Assembly (NCBI RefSeq): GCF_013373865.1
Contig: NC_050475.1
Span: forward strand, 6,649,001 to 6,713,000
Source: Monomorium pharaonis
Lineage: Eukaryota; Arthropoda; Insecta; Hymenoptera; Formicidae
Length of the DNA stretch: 64,000 nucleotides
Reading direction: 5' to 3'
Shown here in pieces: positions 25,239-34,620 of the stretch; the stretch's first letter is position 1, and every line of letters starts with the position of its first letter. The notes under the pieces are model-generated. The model saw only the letters and a program-made list of their open reading frames with translations. It did not search any database and was not told where the DNA came from. The translations under genes were made by a program, and so were the position numbers.

Positions 25239-25272
25239 GTGCTTAATCCGTAAGCACTCGCGTAAGGATTAA
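25239..25272. repeat. mutually exclusive overlapping hairpins
   Basis: GTGCTTA (25239-25245) pairs with TAAGCAC (25251-25257). Overlapping it, TTAATCC (25243-25249) pairs with GGATTAA (25266-25272). Both stems are perfect 7-mers that share bases 25243-25245, so only one can form at a time. An A8T8+ run precedes them. Confidence 0.4.
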
Positions 25273-26115
25273 ATTCACCCAGAGACAATTTTTAAATTCT
25301 AATTAATTATATATGTTCTTTTTAATATTGATTTTTTAAATTTATAGTGTTAAAAAATTATTATTTTACTTTTAAAACATTTCTCTTAGTTTCTAATTAG
25401 TTATGAAGAGAAATAAAAAAATAATTAAGCACAAAGAACATTATTTTGTGGCTCTGTACGTGGTACTTTGTAATATTTAATGTAAATTGTTATTTCCATT
25501 CAAACCGATTATCTGTCGTTTTTGAAATACAGTTTTAATTAATTAAAATTGGAATACGTAATATTGACCGAATGACCTTTTGTGTATCTTTGTATATTAT
25601 TAACATCATTGGACCGAGTTTTTTTATATATTATTGCCTAAAAATGGAAACATTTTAAGAAGTTGCGCGTCCGTTTATTTTAAAACTATTATTAATTATA
25701 TCGAGAGACCGAACGGTGCTTTTAATTGACACGATTATTGTAATTTGCGATATATTTTGGAATTATAATACAACAGACAAAATGTGTTTTGGTACGATTA
25801 GCAGATGTCATAGATACTATCGAGACGTCTGCCGCTTCGCACAGCCCGATAATCGTTTCCGCGTGAGTGCGAATTTCCCGGGGAGGGGGAGGGTTGTTCA
25901 GACACCGTTGATCCTCCCAGTTGTCTCACAGCCGCTTTGTCTCCAGCCGCGCATTTGGGCGGTATGTCAGGAACGGTAAGCAGCAGCGATAGTTTGCTTT
26001 AGTTCGCTAAGCCGGAGACATCTCAGGGACCGCGCGAACTCCGTCGTGCTCCAACTTAGTCGGCCCTAAAACCGCACGCGTATATGCGCTCGCTTTACTC
26101 GTCAGATGTTAAGTA

Positions 26116-26146
26116 GACGTCGCGACGTCGCGACGCCGCGGCGTCG
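26116..26146. repeat. adjacent perfect CG-rich palindromes
   Basis: GACGTCGCGACGTC (26116-26129) and CGACGCCGCGGCGTCG (26131-26146) are perfect palindromes one base apart. Each contains several CpG sites. Confidence 0.55.
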
Positions 26147-28033
26147 TCATAGGTGCGTAAGTAATTCTAAAGAAACTGTTCCGCGCACTCCTACCTACCA
26201 GGAGCCTCGTAATTAGGCTCATAATCCTACAAAGAGAAATAATTACACGAAAATTCAACGTACTGAGACGGTTAAATCCGCTCAACGTAGCTGTCGTATC
26301 AGTAATTACCCGTTCGTGAGTTATTTAACGCACGTTTGGAACACGAATCGCGATATCTTTCAGATGGCGACAAAGAAATTTGTATTTTTGTAAGAAATAA
26401 TCCAAGAATTAATCTTCGCCAATGCTAGTAACTTTAATGTGATTATCTTGTTGTTTCGTCGCGATATCGAGCTTAAAAGTGATCGATCCGAAAAGAAATC
26501 AACTTTGACACATAATGGCGGCAGTTAGGAAACTCAATTTTCATATTAACTTAACGAAATGTACAAATTGAAATTCTGACGGCAGTTTAACTAGATTCTA
26601 CTTTTCGAATAAGCAGATACTTCACTTCTTTGTTGTTATTACAAGACTAATTATATTTCTTCTCTTTCTCGTAAAAAATTCCATCAGCATTAACCTCGTT
26701 TTTGCGATAAATTTGCATCCGCAAATCGAATAGGTGCGTATTCGGTTGCGCGATTAATCGTTCAGTCGCCTTTATTATTAGGGACTCGACGGCGTTTCCT
26801 TAATGTAACCGGCTACGAGTCGATTACCGCGATCTACTACGCGCCGCACGCCGCGTGTAATTAAGTCTCCACAAATCTCGTGGTAGCGTGCAGCGTTCAG
26901 GTGGTATCGTCGCCACCGCTGTCGGGACACCCGGTGTACTCAAGCGGGGTAATTGAATAGGGTTTTCGAGCTCCTGACCCTGGAGGAATGGCCTGCACAT
27001 GGATGTATTGTTCGGGTGCAGCCACAGGAACGCCGTAGTTGTCGATATATATATCGTATACTCGCGGATAGCCAATTGTGGACTTGGCTTAATTAAGGTA
27101 TTCGTGGTTATAATGAAATTCGATTGTCAGCGAGCGGTTTAAAATCTCGAATTACAACTTGAACTTCTCCCCTAGTTAAGCTGTTAAAAATTTTATGACA
27201 TCGTTTACGCCATTTTGATTTTGAGAAGACAATATCAAGGGTGACGGAATTCTTTATCGTCGAATCATAAAACTTACGATTAAACGCAGTTAAATTATAA
27301 TTATTTTAAAAACTGACATGTATTATGTCTTTCTGAATATTATTTTTAACTTATTTTAATTTCTAAACGGTCGCCATTTTGTCAATTTTTAGTTTTTAAT
27401 ATTGATTTTAATTTAGTTGGTGCATAGACTTATACAAACTAGGAAAATTTTTTGTATTTATATTTCAGATTGATTAATGACAAAAGAAATTTATTTTAGA
27501 CTATCTACTATACGTCAATACTAACTGGATAGTTACAATAATAAAAATATCACGTCTTACAAAAGTAAATAAATTTCTACAAAAGACTGCATTTTAATTG
27601 ATTTAATGTTTTTTCTAATTTTTTTTTAACAGACCTCTTTTCTCTCTTAATTAAAATTTCGTCGAATCCTTATAAAATACGAGCTATTAATGTTCCCTTA
27701 TCGCAATGCCTGCTATATTTTCCCCATCGATCTGCAGCGCGTTCGGTGAAAGTGCGCTATTTTCTCGAGCACGATGTATGTAGCGGCTAACAGATTGTGG
27801 GTAGCTCAACGCTGATCTAAACGACCACACAGCAGGGCTACCGTACACGCGGGCTTTGGATGTCGATTTGTTTTCCGTATCTACCGCGGGGAGGCAAAAC
27901 ACAGCCGCGGGCCTTAATTAAGACGGACGAGCTTATGTTATCGTCGGGCCATTTACTTGAACGGGCAAAATATCGCGCTTTCAATACGCCGCCGTAGCGG
28001 CCGTGATTTATGATTATACAGTTTTTACATTAT

Positions 28034-28052
28034 CGCGCGCGCGCGCGCGCGC
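28034..28052. repeat. (CG)n run
   Basis: About nine uninterrupted CG units, a potential Z-DNA-forming sequence. Long CG runs persist only where CpG is not heavily methylated in the germline. Confidence 0.9.
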
Positions 28053-28454
28053 ATCCCCGGTTGAATTCCTCGCGAATTCACCCGGCCGTACTAACAATCG
28101 CGAACGATGCCGCTTTTAATTAAGGCCTTGTTTGGACGCGACAATGCAAATGTGCCGGGCGGGCGAAAAAATAGCGGGAGTACGAATAATCGATGGTCCG
28201 CTGTCACGGGGAAGAAGGACAGCGCCCGTAACCGCGCGAGATGTATAACCGTGACAATTCCTCAGCAACACGCTTTTATATTGCGAAATACCGTCCTGTT
28301 TCTGCTAATAAAATCGGAGTGGAAAAAATACTCGAGAAAATTGTCCGCGAGTGTGGCGAAGTATGCAAAAAAAGGCTCGACAGTGCTGCAGCTCGTGTCT
28401 CCGTAAAGATAACTAAGAGCTCTTGATGTTATGACACTTCGGGCGACGGCGCAA

Positions 28455-28464
28455 CCCCCCCCCC
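28455..28464 (-). repeat. C10 homopolymer
   Basis: Ten C on the plus strand (G10 on minus), followed by further C-rich pyrimidine sequence to about 28480. Confidence 0.85.
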
Positions 28465-28572
28465 TCCTCTCCCTCCGCCCGCGACGTAGAGCCGATTAAA
28501 CCCTTTCAGCGCAACTCCCATTTTGACGCCGAAGGACAAGTAACGCCGGTAATGCACCGTCACTTAGGCGGG

Positions 28573-28606
28573 CCATCAGAGCGCCCGTCGTCGTCGTAAT
28601 CGCAAC
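28573..28606. repeat. dispersed duplicated motif, copy 1
   Basis: CCATCAGAGCGCCCG is followed by a GTC tract and AATCGCAA. The same 15-mer and the same order (GTC tract, then RAT...CGCAA) recur at 58399-58470, 30 kb away, with about 36 extra bases between the two blocks. Confidence 0.4.
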
Positions 28607-29153
28607 ATATTTCAGGCGCCGCCTTCCGCGTCCCGCCCGATACGATTGCGCATTGTTCGAGTTCGTGCGGGCGACGCTTTGAACTGACAAGTGCACAACC
28701 GCGACAATCGTCACCGACAATCGCGCCCGGCCGATGTGTGGGTAGACAGTTATGAGCGCGCCTTAATTAGGGGTAGTACCGCTTACCACACAAAGCCGTT
28801 CCGGTTCCGACGTATCCAAGCGAACGCGTTGCGCGACGATGATGCCACCAGCGGCCGGTGAATCCGTTCGACTCTCGGCGGAAGGATTGCGGAATTCGAG
28901 ACTGTCCCATCCTCCGCCCCACGGCTGATTGATACTCTTCCTTCGTTGATCAACACGCGCGATCGAAGTATTGAAATATTAGTTAATTCGGTTAATGAGA
29001 TTAAAACTATGTAATAATTATTTTTTTGACTATTGTTAATGTAATCAAGATTAAATTATAATAATTTGGTAGTAACGATAAATTTTCGATCATATTAACC
29101 AGGCGTTTGATTGAAATTATTTCACCAAAGTTTGGTAACCGGGGTTCATTATT

Positions 29154-29315
29154 CCCAGCAAACACCAGCTAACAGTTATATAACTGTAAATTATAATTTT
29201 CTACTTAACACTATAATTGTTATATAACTTATAACAGTGAAATAATATATAGCAGTTATATCGAGCAGGAAATTATAATTTACAGTTATATAATTGTCAG
29301 TTGGTGTTTGCTGGG
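29154..29315. mobile_element. MITE-like element with 46-bp terminal inverted repeats
   Basis: The element starts CCCAGCAAACACCAGC and ends GGTGTTTGCTGGG. The first and last 46 bases are inverted copies with about four mismatches, and the internal 70 bp is A+T-rich and non-coding. The inner arm contains CAGTTATATAACTG, itself palindromic. Just outside, AAAGTTTGGT (left) and ACCAAACTTT (right) extend the inverted symmetry with small gaps, so the true ends may lie further out. No clear target-site duplication was seen. The size, lack of coding and symmetry fit a non-autonomous DNA transposon. The superfamily is not determined. Confidence 0.8.
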
Positions 29316-29360
29316 TTGTAACCAAACTTTATTCAGAATATTTCGCGAGGGAAGAAGAAA

Positions 29361-29379
29361 GAGAGAGAGAGAGAGAGAA
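29361..29379 (+). repeat. (GA)n microsatellite
   Basis: About nine GA units beginning 45 bp beyond the MITE-like element. Confidence 0.88.
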
Positions 29380-29407
29380 GAGAGATGTCTTTGCGGAGCA
29401 GTCTCGA

Positions 29408-29731
29408 GATAAATGCGCGTGTTTCTAGCGGACGTGAGGGAAATGATCGAATGAGCCACTCGGCCGATCGATAATTGCCGTGTAATAAAGGCTGACGGTA
29501 AGCGCGCCGTAAATCGGCAATAAACGATATTGAGCGCGATAAATTGGATGTTACCTTTGTAGTATCTCTTATTCGGAATGTATTGCTTTTTACCCCGTCG
29601 GCGAACGGAATAAATGTACGTATCTCGTGCGGACGTGGGACGGGCTTTCGCGCTTTCTAATACGCTTTCAAACGCGCGCGCGCTGTAACGCCCAGGCATT
29701 TCGTAATAAATGCACATATTTCGTGTGGACG

Positions 29732-29738
<7 letters not shown>
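29408..29738. repeat. three diverged copies of an ATAAATG...GGACGTG motif
   Basis: Copies at 29408-29440, 29608-29640 and 29704-29738 share ATAAATGYRC near the start and a shared GGACGTG near the end, in the same orientation. Copies 2 and 3 differ at about five positions, all transitions, two of which convert a CpG to TpG or CpA. GA tracts flank the group on both sides (29361 and 29741), suggesting local tandem duplication with the microsatellite. Confidence 0.5.

Positions 29739-29740
<2 letters not shown>

Positions 29741-29763
<23 letters not shown>
29741..29763 (+). repeat. (GA)n microsatellite
   Basis: About 11 uninterrupted units directly after the third motif copy. Confidence 0.92.
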
Positions 29764-29764
<1 letters not shown>

Positions 29765-30386
29765 AAAAGAGATAATCTATATGTCGGGAGGAGGAAGGGA
29801 GTACGAACGCACGGCAGCAACGTGCATCTTTCCAGAGGATTGCGATAGCCGACCGACTGATAAATGATTTCGAGTGCGAAGGATCGAATGTGTTATATAT
29901 TGCCGAGGGGGATATATCGCCCTGTAAAGTTATATTTTATAGCGACTATAACTCGCGAATTAGCCGAGCGGTCGATAAAAAGAGATATTTCGTCGCTACT
30001 CCGTCGCTACGCACTGGAGGGGGTAGGAAGGGGGAATTATCTTCTATCAGAGAGGAAGGCTGAAATGAAGGCGATTGTGTATACCGAGAAGAGCGGAGGG
30101 TAAATTAAATGAAAACATCAAAAGTCTGTGAAAGTAGTACGGGAATTGATGAAGAATTAATGGGAAGTAGTAGAATGCAGTAGCAGAGGCGGAAATACGT
30201 TGACGAACGTCATCGTCGCTCCCCGCACCCGGTTGGCTCCTTCGCGATCCTCTCATATCACTTTATAGTCCCGAGACGCCATTAAATCGTTACTCGGAAC
30301 ATATCCGGGGGATTTATACCGCGCCTGAACGATCCCCCATCGGCGGGCCCGCACTCGACCGGACTCTCGTTACAATCCCACCTCCT

Positions 30387-30407
30387 CCCCTCCCCCTCCC
30401 TCCCCCC
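30387..30407 (-). other. strong G-quadruplex-capable run (minus strand)
   Basis: C runs of 4, 5, 3 and 6 are separated by single T bases. On the minus strand this gives four G tracts with 1-nt loops, the most stable class of quadruplex. The plus strand could form an i-motif. Confidence 0.65.
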
Positions 30408-30512
30408 TATCATATACGTCCGCGCCATTTATCCCGCGTCTCTACCTGCGCGTCGCTCGCACAAAAAGCGAAGTGGCGGCGTTCAAGCTAGTCAAAAAGC
30501 TCGCGCCGGCGA

Positions 30513-30530
30513 ACGGACGGACGGACGGAC
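30513..30530 (+). repeat. (GGAC)n tandem repeat
   Basis: About four perfect units of GGAC/ACGG. Confidence 0.85.
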
Positions 30531-30867
30531 ATTCTCCCTCTACCCCCTCTTGTTTTATTGTGTCGTTGCGCACGGCGCGATAAATTCTCGCGGATTTACA
30601 GTCCCGTGGAAAAGCGCGAAACGCCCGCCCGCGAATATTATTCACGGCACGCGGCCGTTATTCCGCCGTGTAACGTTGCTCGTTTGCGGTATCGTTTTCG
30701 ACGAGAGAATTCAACGGCCGAAATCGAGCCATCGTCGGGGAAATCGCCGTCGATCGCCGCGGTGTTATTGCGTAATTCGTTAATATCTCCGTGTGAAGTC
30801 CGGCGGAATACGCGGAACCGACGCGGCCGTCGTTTATCGCGTTTTTTTCTTTCGTTTCCTCTTTTCA

Positions 30868-30896
30868 GGCTATCCGCGCGCGCGCGCGGGATAGCC
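30868..30896. repeat. 29-nt CG-centred palindrome after an acceptor-like tract
   Basis: GGCTATCC at one end and GGATAGCC at the other form a perfect 8-bp stem around an alternating GC core that can itself pair. Directly before it lies a long pyrimidine tract ending CTTTTCAG (30861-30868), which looks like a strong plus-strand splice acceptor, so the hairpin would sit at the exon edge. No donor with a good open frame was found downstream. Confidence 0.45.
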
Positions 30897-32175
30897 GATG
30901 AGCGAATGGCGATTTCATTCTACGCGATGCGGCATTCTCCCCCGCGATGAATCGCCACGGGGAGTCCGATATGGATTGTATTGTCGTATGTCGATCAAAG
31001 GCACGTAGAATTTTTCTGCAAATCTATTTTGAATACGTCGCTTCGACGGCTGCACACGTTTTTTTAATATTACAAATAGCCGAGTGGTCACCAGCAACTG
31101 TTTCTATATATCTTTTAAATTTTATTAATATATATCCTATTTCTTATACATGAAAGATTCTGAAAATTCAAACTTTATTTTGATGATGAAATATTTAGTA
31201 TTCTATAACTCAATTCCTTTGTAATAAATTCGCTCGATTCTTTTAGTGAACGAAAAATGTTAGTACTTATGGTGTTAAATTTAATCCAGCTTCTAAACTT
31301 ATTTATTTATTTTTATGTCTTAGAGATTGTTCTTTTATATTCACATAACGTGTAACTAATTTGTTCGAATATTCTAATAAAATGAGATTTATTTGCATTA
31401 TTATCGTAACAGATGCTCGTTGATATTATCAATATTATTAAATTTTTTATCAATTTATTGTTTCGATATTATTATATTCTGTTCAATTTAAGAATTATAC
31501 TTTAAGACTGAAAGTAACGACGTATAATTTGAAGAGAAAATATATAGTATTATAAAAATTATTATTCAATCAAATCAAATTAATGTATCCTTTTGACGGA
31601 AAGATAGTTTCGCTAAAAATCACATTGTGACACAATCATGCAGAACAAAAAGTTATCACGACATCAAAATAACGTTAAAATAATTCTAAAATTCAAGATT
31701 AAAAATTACTTTTTGGTCAATTTCGATTCATTTTTGTGTCATTTTGACATTATCGCGACTTGATGTTCTACTTGATGTAATAATCTTGTGATTTCTTGAG
31801 AACTCTTGCATCGTCTACACCATTAGCGAACGTATATTAAAGATATCACGAGATAAATATTTTTCACGATGCATCGGGATAGAAAAAAATATTTGGCAAC
31901 TTTCGCGCATAACCGCAGAGCGTTCGATCGCGTGAAAATTGATCGCGGGATTGATGACAGGATGACGATAGGAAAACGATGTTTTTCGTCGGACTTTGAG
32001 AAAAGTTTCTTTTGCCATTGCGAATATTCTCCGAGTAGACGATCCGCGTGTTACGAAATCTACATAGAAATGATGCGTCGATCTCGGATGCTGGGATTTG
32101 CTTGGGAGAGGCGCTTTGGTTCCCGTTCATGTAAAGTCGCGAACTTTGCGTATAAGCTCGCGTATAAAACAGTTT

Positions 32176-32202
32176 GAAAGAAAGAGAGAGAGAGAGAAAG
32201 AG
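32176..32202 (+). repeat. GA-rich microsatellite
   Basis: GAAAG and GA units, lightly interrupted. Confidence 0.85.
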
Positions 32203-33430
32203 GCGGAGAACAGGAGATTTAGTTCGCGGCGAAAATGGTCGCAGCGACGTTTCGCGATAAGCGCGTGATAAACACGACTCTCGCGTGTGCCAGCCAGCCG
32301 ACGGCGTCGCGTCCCGGTGAGACGGACGGACGATTACGGGAGGACTCTGATACGCCGCCGCAATCTACTTAATAAATTATTTCAAACCTCCGCTCTTCTA
32401 AACGCGTGATTTTCACGATGTGAAAGATATACTGCGCGGCCGAAGAGAAACGCGCGCGCTGCGCATTTTTCCGTGGCGGACGCAGTCAACAGCGAAACGC
32501 GAAGAGCCGGGCACGCGGCAGTAATCTTCCCGCCGACCGATCCTTCCCCACCTCACATCGTTGCCAGCCCGGGGAGGGTGAAAAGCGGAAGGAGGGATGA
32601 AAGGCGCGGTAAGGGGCGAAGAGGCGGGACGAGGGAACGGGTTAACACCACGGGATTCCCGGAAGAATTCCGAAGTCGCGAAAATCCCGGGGACCTTCGA
32701 GGAATGCATCTCCGTCGCTACGTCGGGAACGTGACCTCACGACGTCGCCGTAGAATTTGTAACGGCAATGGTCGCCCGCCAGACGTTTCCGTTTTGCCGC
32801 TCCGCCAGCCGGCGCGAACGGCAAACATGGCTCTCCTTCGGAAAACACGCGCGCACGCGGCGACTTAGCGACGCGAGTCTCTCGGGATTTCCGAATGATT
32901 TAGCTTTGTGCCCCCTACGTCTCGCGAAATCCAAATCCGCCCCGCGTTGTCGCGCTCGCCATTTTACCGCGGATCACGCGAACTCGCTCGGTTCGTCTGG
33001 CGAATTTCAAATGGTCTCGTCTGGACCAGCGGGAAGCTGCGCGATCACGATTGTGCCCGTTTCTGATATCAAAACACAATCCGTAAATCGACTACTCACT
33101 CGGTTTCGTGATACAACGAGAGAACTTTAGATTAGTCCTGCGTAGTGAACTGCGAAAAGGGTTGTTTCATTTCCTCCCTATTTTATTTTTGCGAGCCACT
33201 TTCGCTCGTGTGTTCTTACACATTTGATTTGTCTCCCTCGTCTGTCGTTGACCTTTTTATTCGAATCGTACGATTAGCTGCCGAGGGGGCGGGGGGAACA
33301 TTCGTTATTAGCTGAAAGGGTACGTTGGTATTTTCCGCATGATAATCCTGTATCTCAGGGGACATTATCCGTGTGTACCGAAAAGGGGGCGACCGAGTGC
33401 CGTACGATCCGCCTGGATCTGACGTTCGGC

Positions 33431-33470
33431 TAAATCGAACTTGCGGAACGCATTTGCATAGAACAAGTAG
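33431..33470 (+). promoter_or_regulatory. repeated octamer element, copy 1
   Basis: 40 nt, identical at 33 of 40 positions to 34581-34620. The conserved core is ATCGAACTTGC, then ATTTGCAT (the POU octamer in reverse), then GAACAAGTAG. The ATTTGCAT plus nearby AACAA arrangement resembles composite POU/SOX sites, with 2 nt between them. Read as a protein frame, four of five core differences fall at third codon positions, but a stop lies just upstream and no splice signals flank it. A regulatory reading is therefore preferred. Confidence 0.35.
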
Positions 33471-33895
33471 CCGCTCTACTACCTTCTCTCCTCCCGCCTC
33501 CTACTTGATTCACCGTCGTGAGGAGGTTTATAGCGTACGTACAAAGCGCAGACCAACTACTAGAATGTAATTCAGAGATACCAGCGAATTTTTGCCTCTT
33601 GAGCTTTTCAAAGGAATGAATTTCATCAAGTAGTCGCGGGGGGAGTGTATCTTTCGGAAATATATTCCATCAGTGCCTACAATCATATGATAAAACAAAC
33701 GTGTAAACAGGTTAGTGTAATATTAATTGAGTATAGTACAGAAAGTTTACTGAAAAAAAGTGTGTTCGATGTTTATGATTATGGTTCTATTATAGTTACA
33801 AAGTCAGTTATAATAACTTTATGTTTATAGTTATACCAACTATGAAAAAACTTCTATAAATTATAATTATTTTAAATATTAATGTAATAAAATAG

Positions 33896-33898
<3 letters not shown>

Positions 33899-33940
<42 letters not shown>
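33899..33940 (+). repeat. (GA)21 microsatellite
   Basis: Longest uninterrupted GA tract in the window, set in A+T-rich DNA. Confidence 0.95.
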
Positions 33941-33942
<2 letters not shown>

Positions 33943-34580
33943 TTAAAAATAAAATGGACATTTCTATGTAGTACATGCAATTATAATTATAATGAATATA
34001 TTCTTTTACAATTTTTTCATTGTAATAATAACTTACATTTAAACAACTATAAATATATAGCATCGATAATGACTATGATTTACGAGTTAAATTATGATAA
34101 TTGCAACACCGTTTTTTCTTTCATTGCATAATTTAGCGTCATATAATACACAGGGATAAAAATGTGAATAGAGTCGTAGTGCCGTTTATCACGATTTTCG
34201 TAACGCTGCGGCGTCGTAGCTCTCAATCTACGGCGCATAATTAATTGCATTTTATGGAATGCGGGAAACAGTCGTTGCATCAGATGGTCGGCGAAACTGC
34301 GTCACAGTCGGGATGACTATTCTGTTTAGTTGAAAACGAGATTCCACGGCGGATGGATAGTGGAATGATTTCTGTTAATCACAGTTGCGGTCTACTCGGC
34401 GTTGATTGTGGCAACACACGCCGCCGGCTGACCGAGCGTTGTATACGCGCGCACGTGCCTGTATATACGTATACGTCTCTCTGTTGTATTATTCTCGGAT
34501 AAACTCGTCCTGAGCCATACGGTCGCGTCTTGAGAGCGAGCCAAGCGGGGCCGGCCGAGTCCGACGGAATCGCGCTCGCG

Positions 34581-34620
34581 CGAATCGAACTTGCAAATCG
34601 AATTTGCATGGAACAAGTAG
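34581..34620 (+). promoter_or_regulatory. repeated octamer element, copy 2
   Basis: Second copy of the element at 33431, same orientation, 1150 bp downstream. Here the octamer is doubled as an inverted pair: TGCAAAT, CGA, ATTTGCA (34592-34608), which could seat two POU-domain proteins. GAACAAGTAG follows unchanged. No third copy was seen in the window. Confidence 0.35.

Larger units (their letters stand above)
23271..28960. other. non-coding, CpG-rich with TTAATTAA-type words
   Basis: CpG-rich at about 23.3-24.5, 25.8-26.2 and 27.7-28.9 kb, A+T-rich at about 25.1-25.7 and 27.2-27.6 kb. The CpG-rich parts are dotted with TTAATTA words (for example near 26861, 27091, 27915, 28117 and 28763), which are homeodomain-type cores. 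Such clustering would suit a regulatory landscape, but the motif is common and this is inference. Nested CG palindromes, a CG run and a C10 run are listed separately. Confidence 0.5.
28961..33890. other. non-coding with MITE, triplicated motif and AT-rich block
   Basis: Holds the MITE-like element (29154-29315), a three-copy diverged motif between GA tracts (29408-29738), a strong minus-strand quadruplex run (30387-30407) and a CG-centred palindrome (30868-30896). A+T-rich DNA runs at about 31060-31800, followed by CpG-rich DNA to about 33550. Open frames at 32.4-33.1 kb lie in CpG-rich DNA and are not convincing. Confidence 0.5.

Noticed and set aside
25804..25870. Plus-strand 58-nt interval with AG before and GTGAGT after, one frame reading CHRYYRDVCRF
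   Set aside because: The acceptor is weak and purine-interrupted; expected by chance among many such pairs.
29961..29973. TAGCCGAGCGGTC, like a tRNA-Leu/Ser A box; similar TAGCCGAGTGGTCA at 31077-31090
   Set aside because: No B box (GGTTCRA), no anticodon stem and no acceptor stem follow at the required distances.
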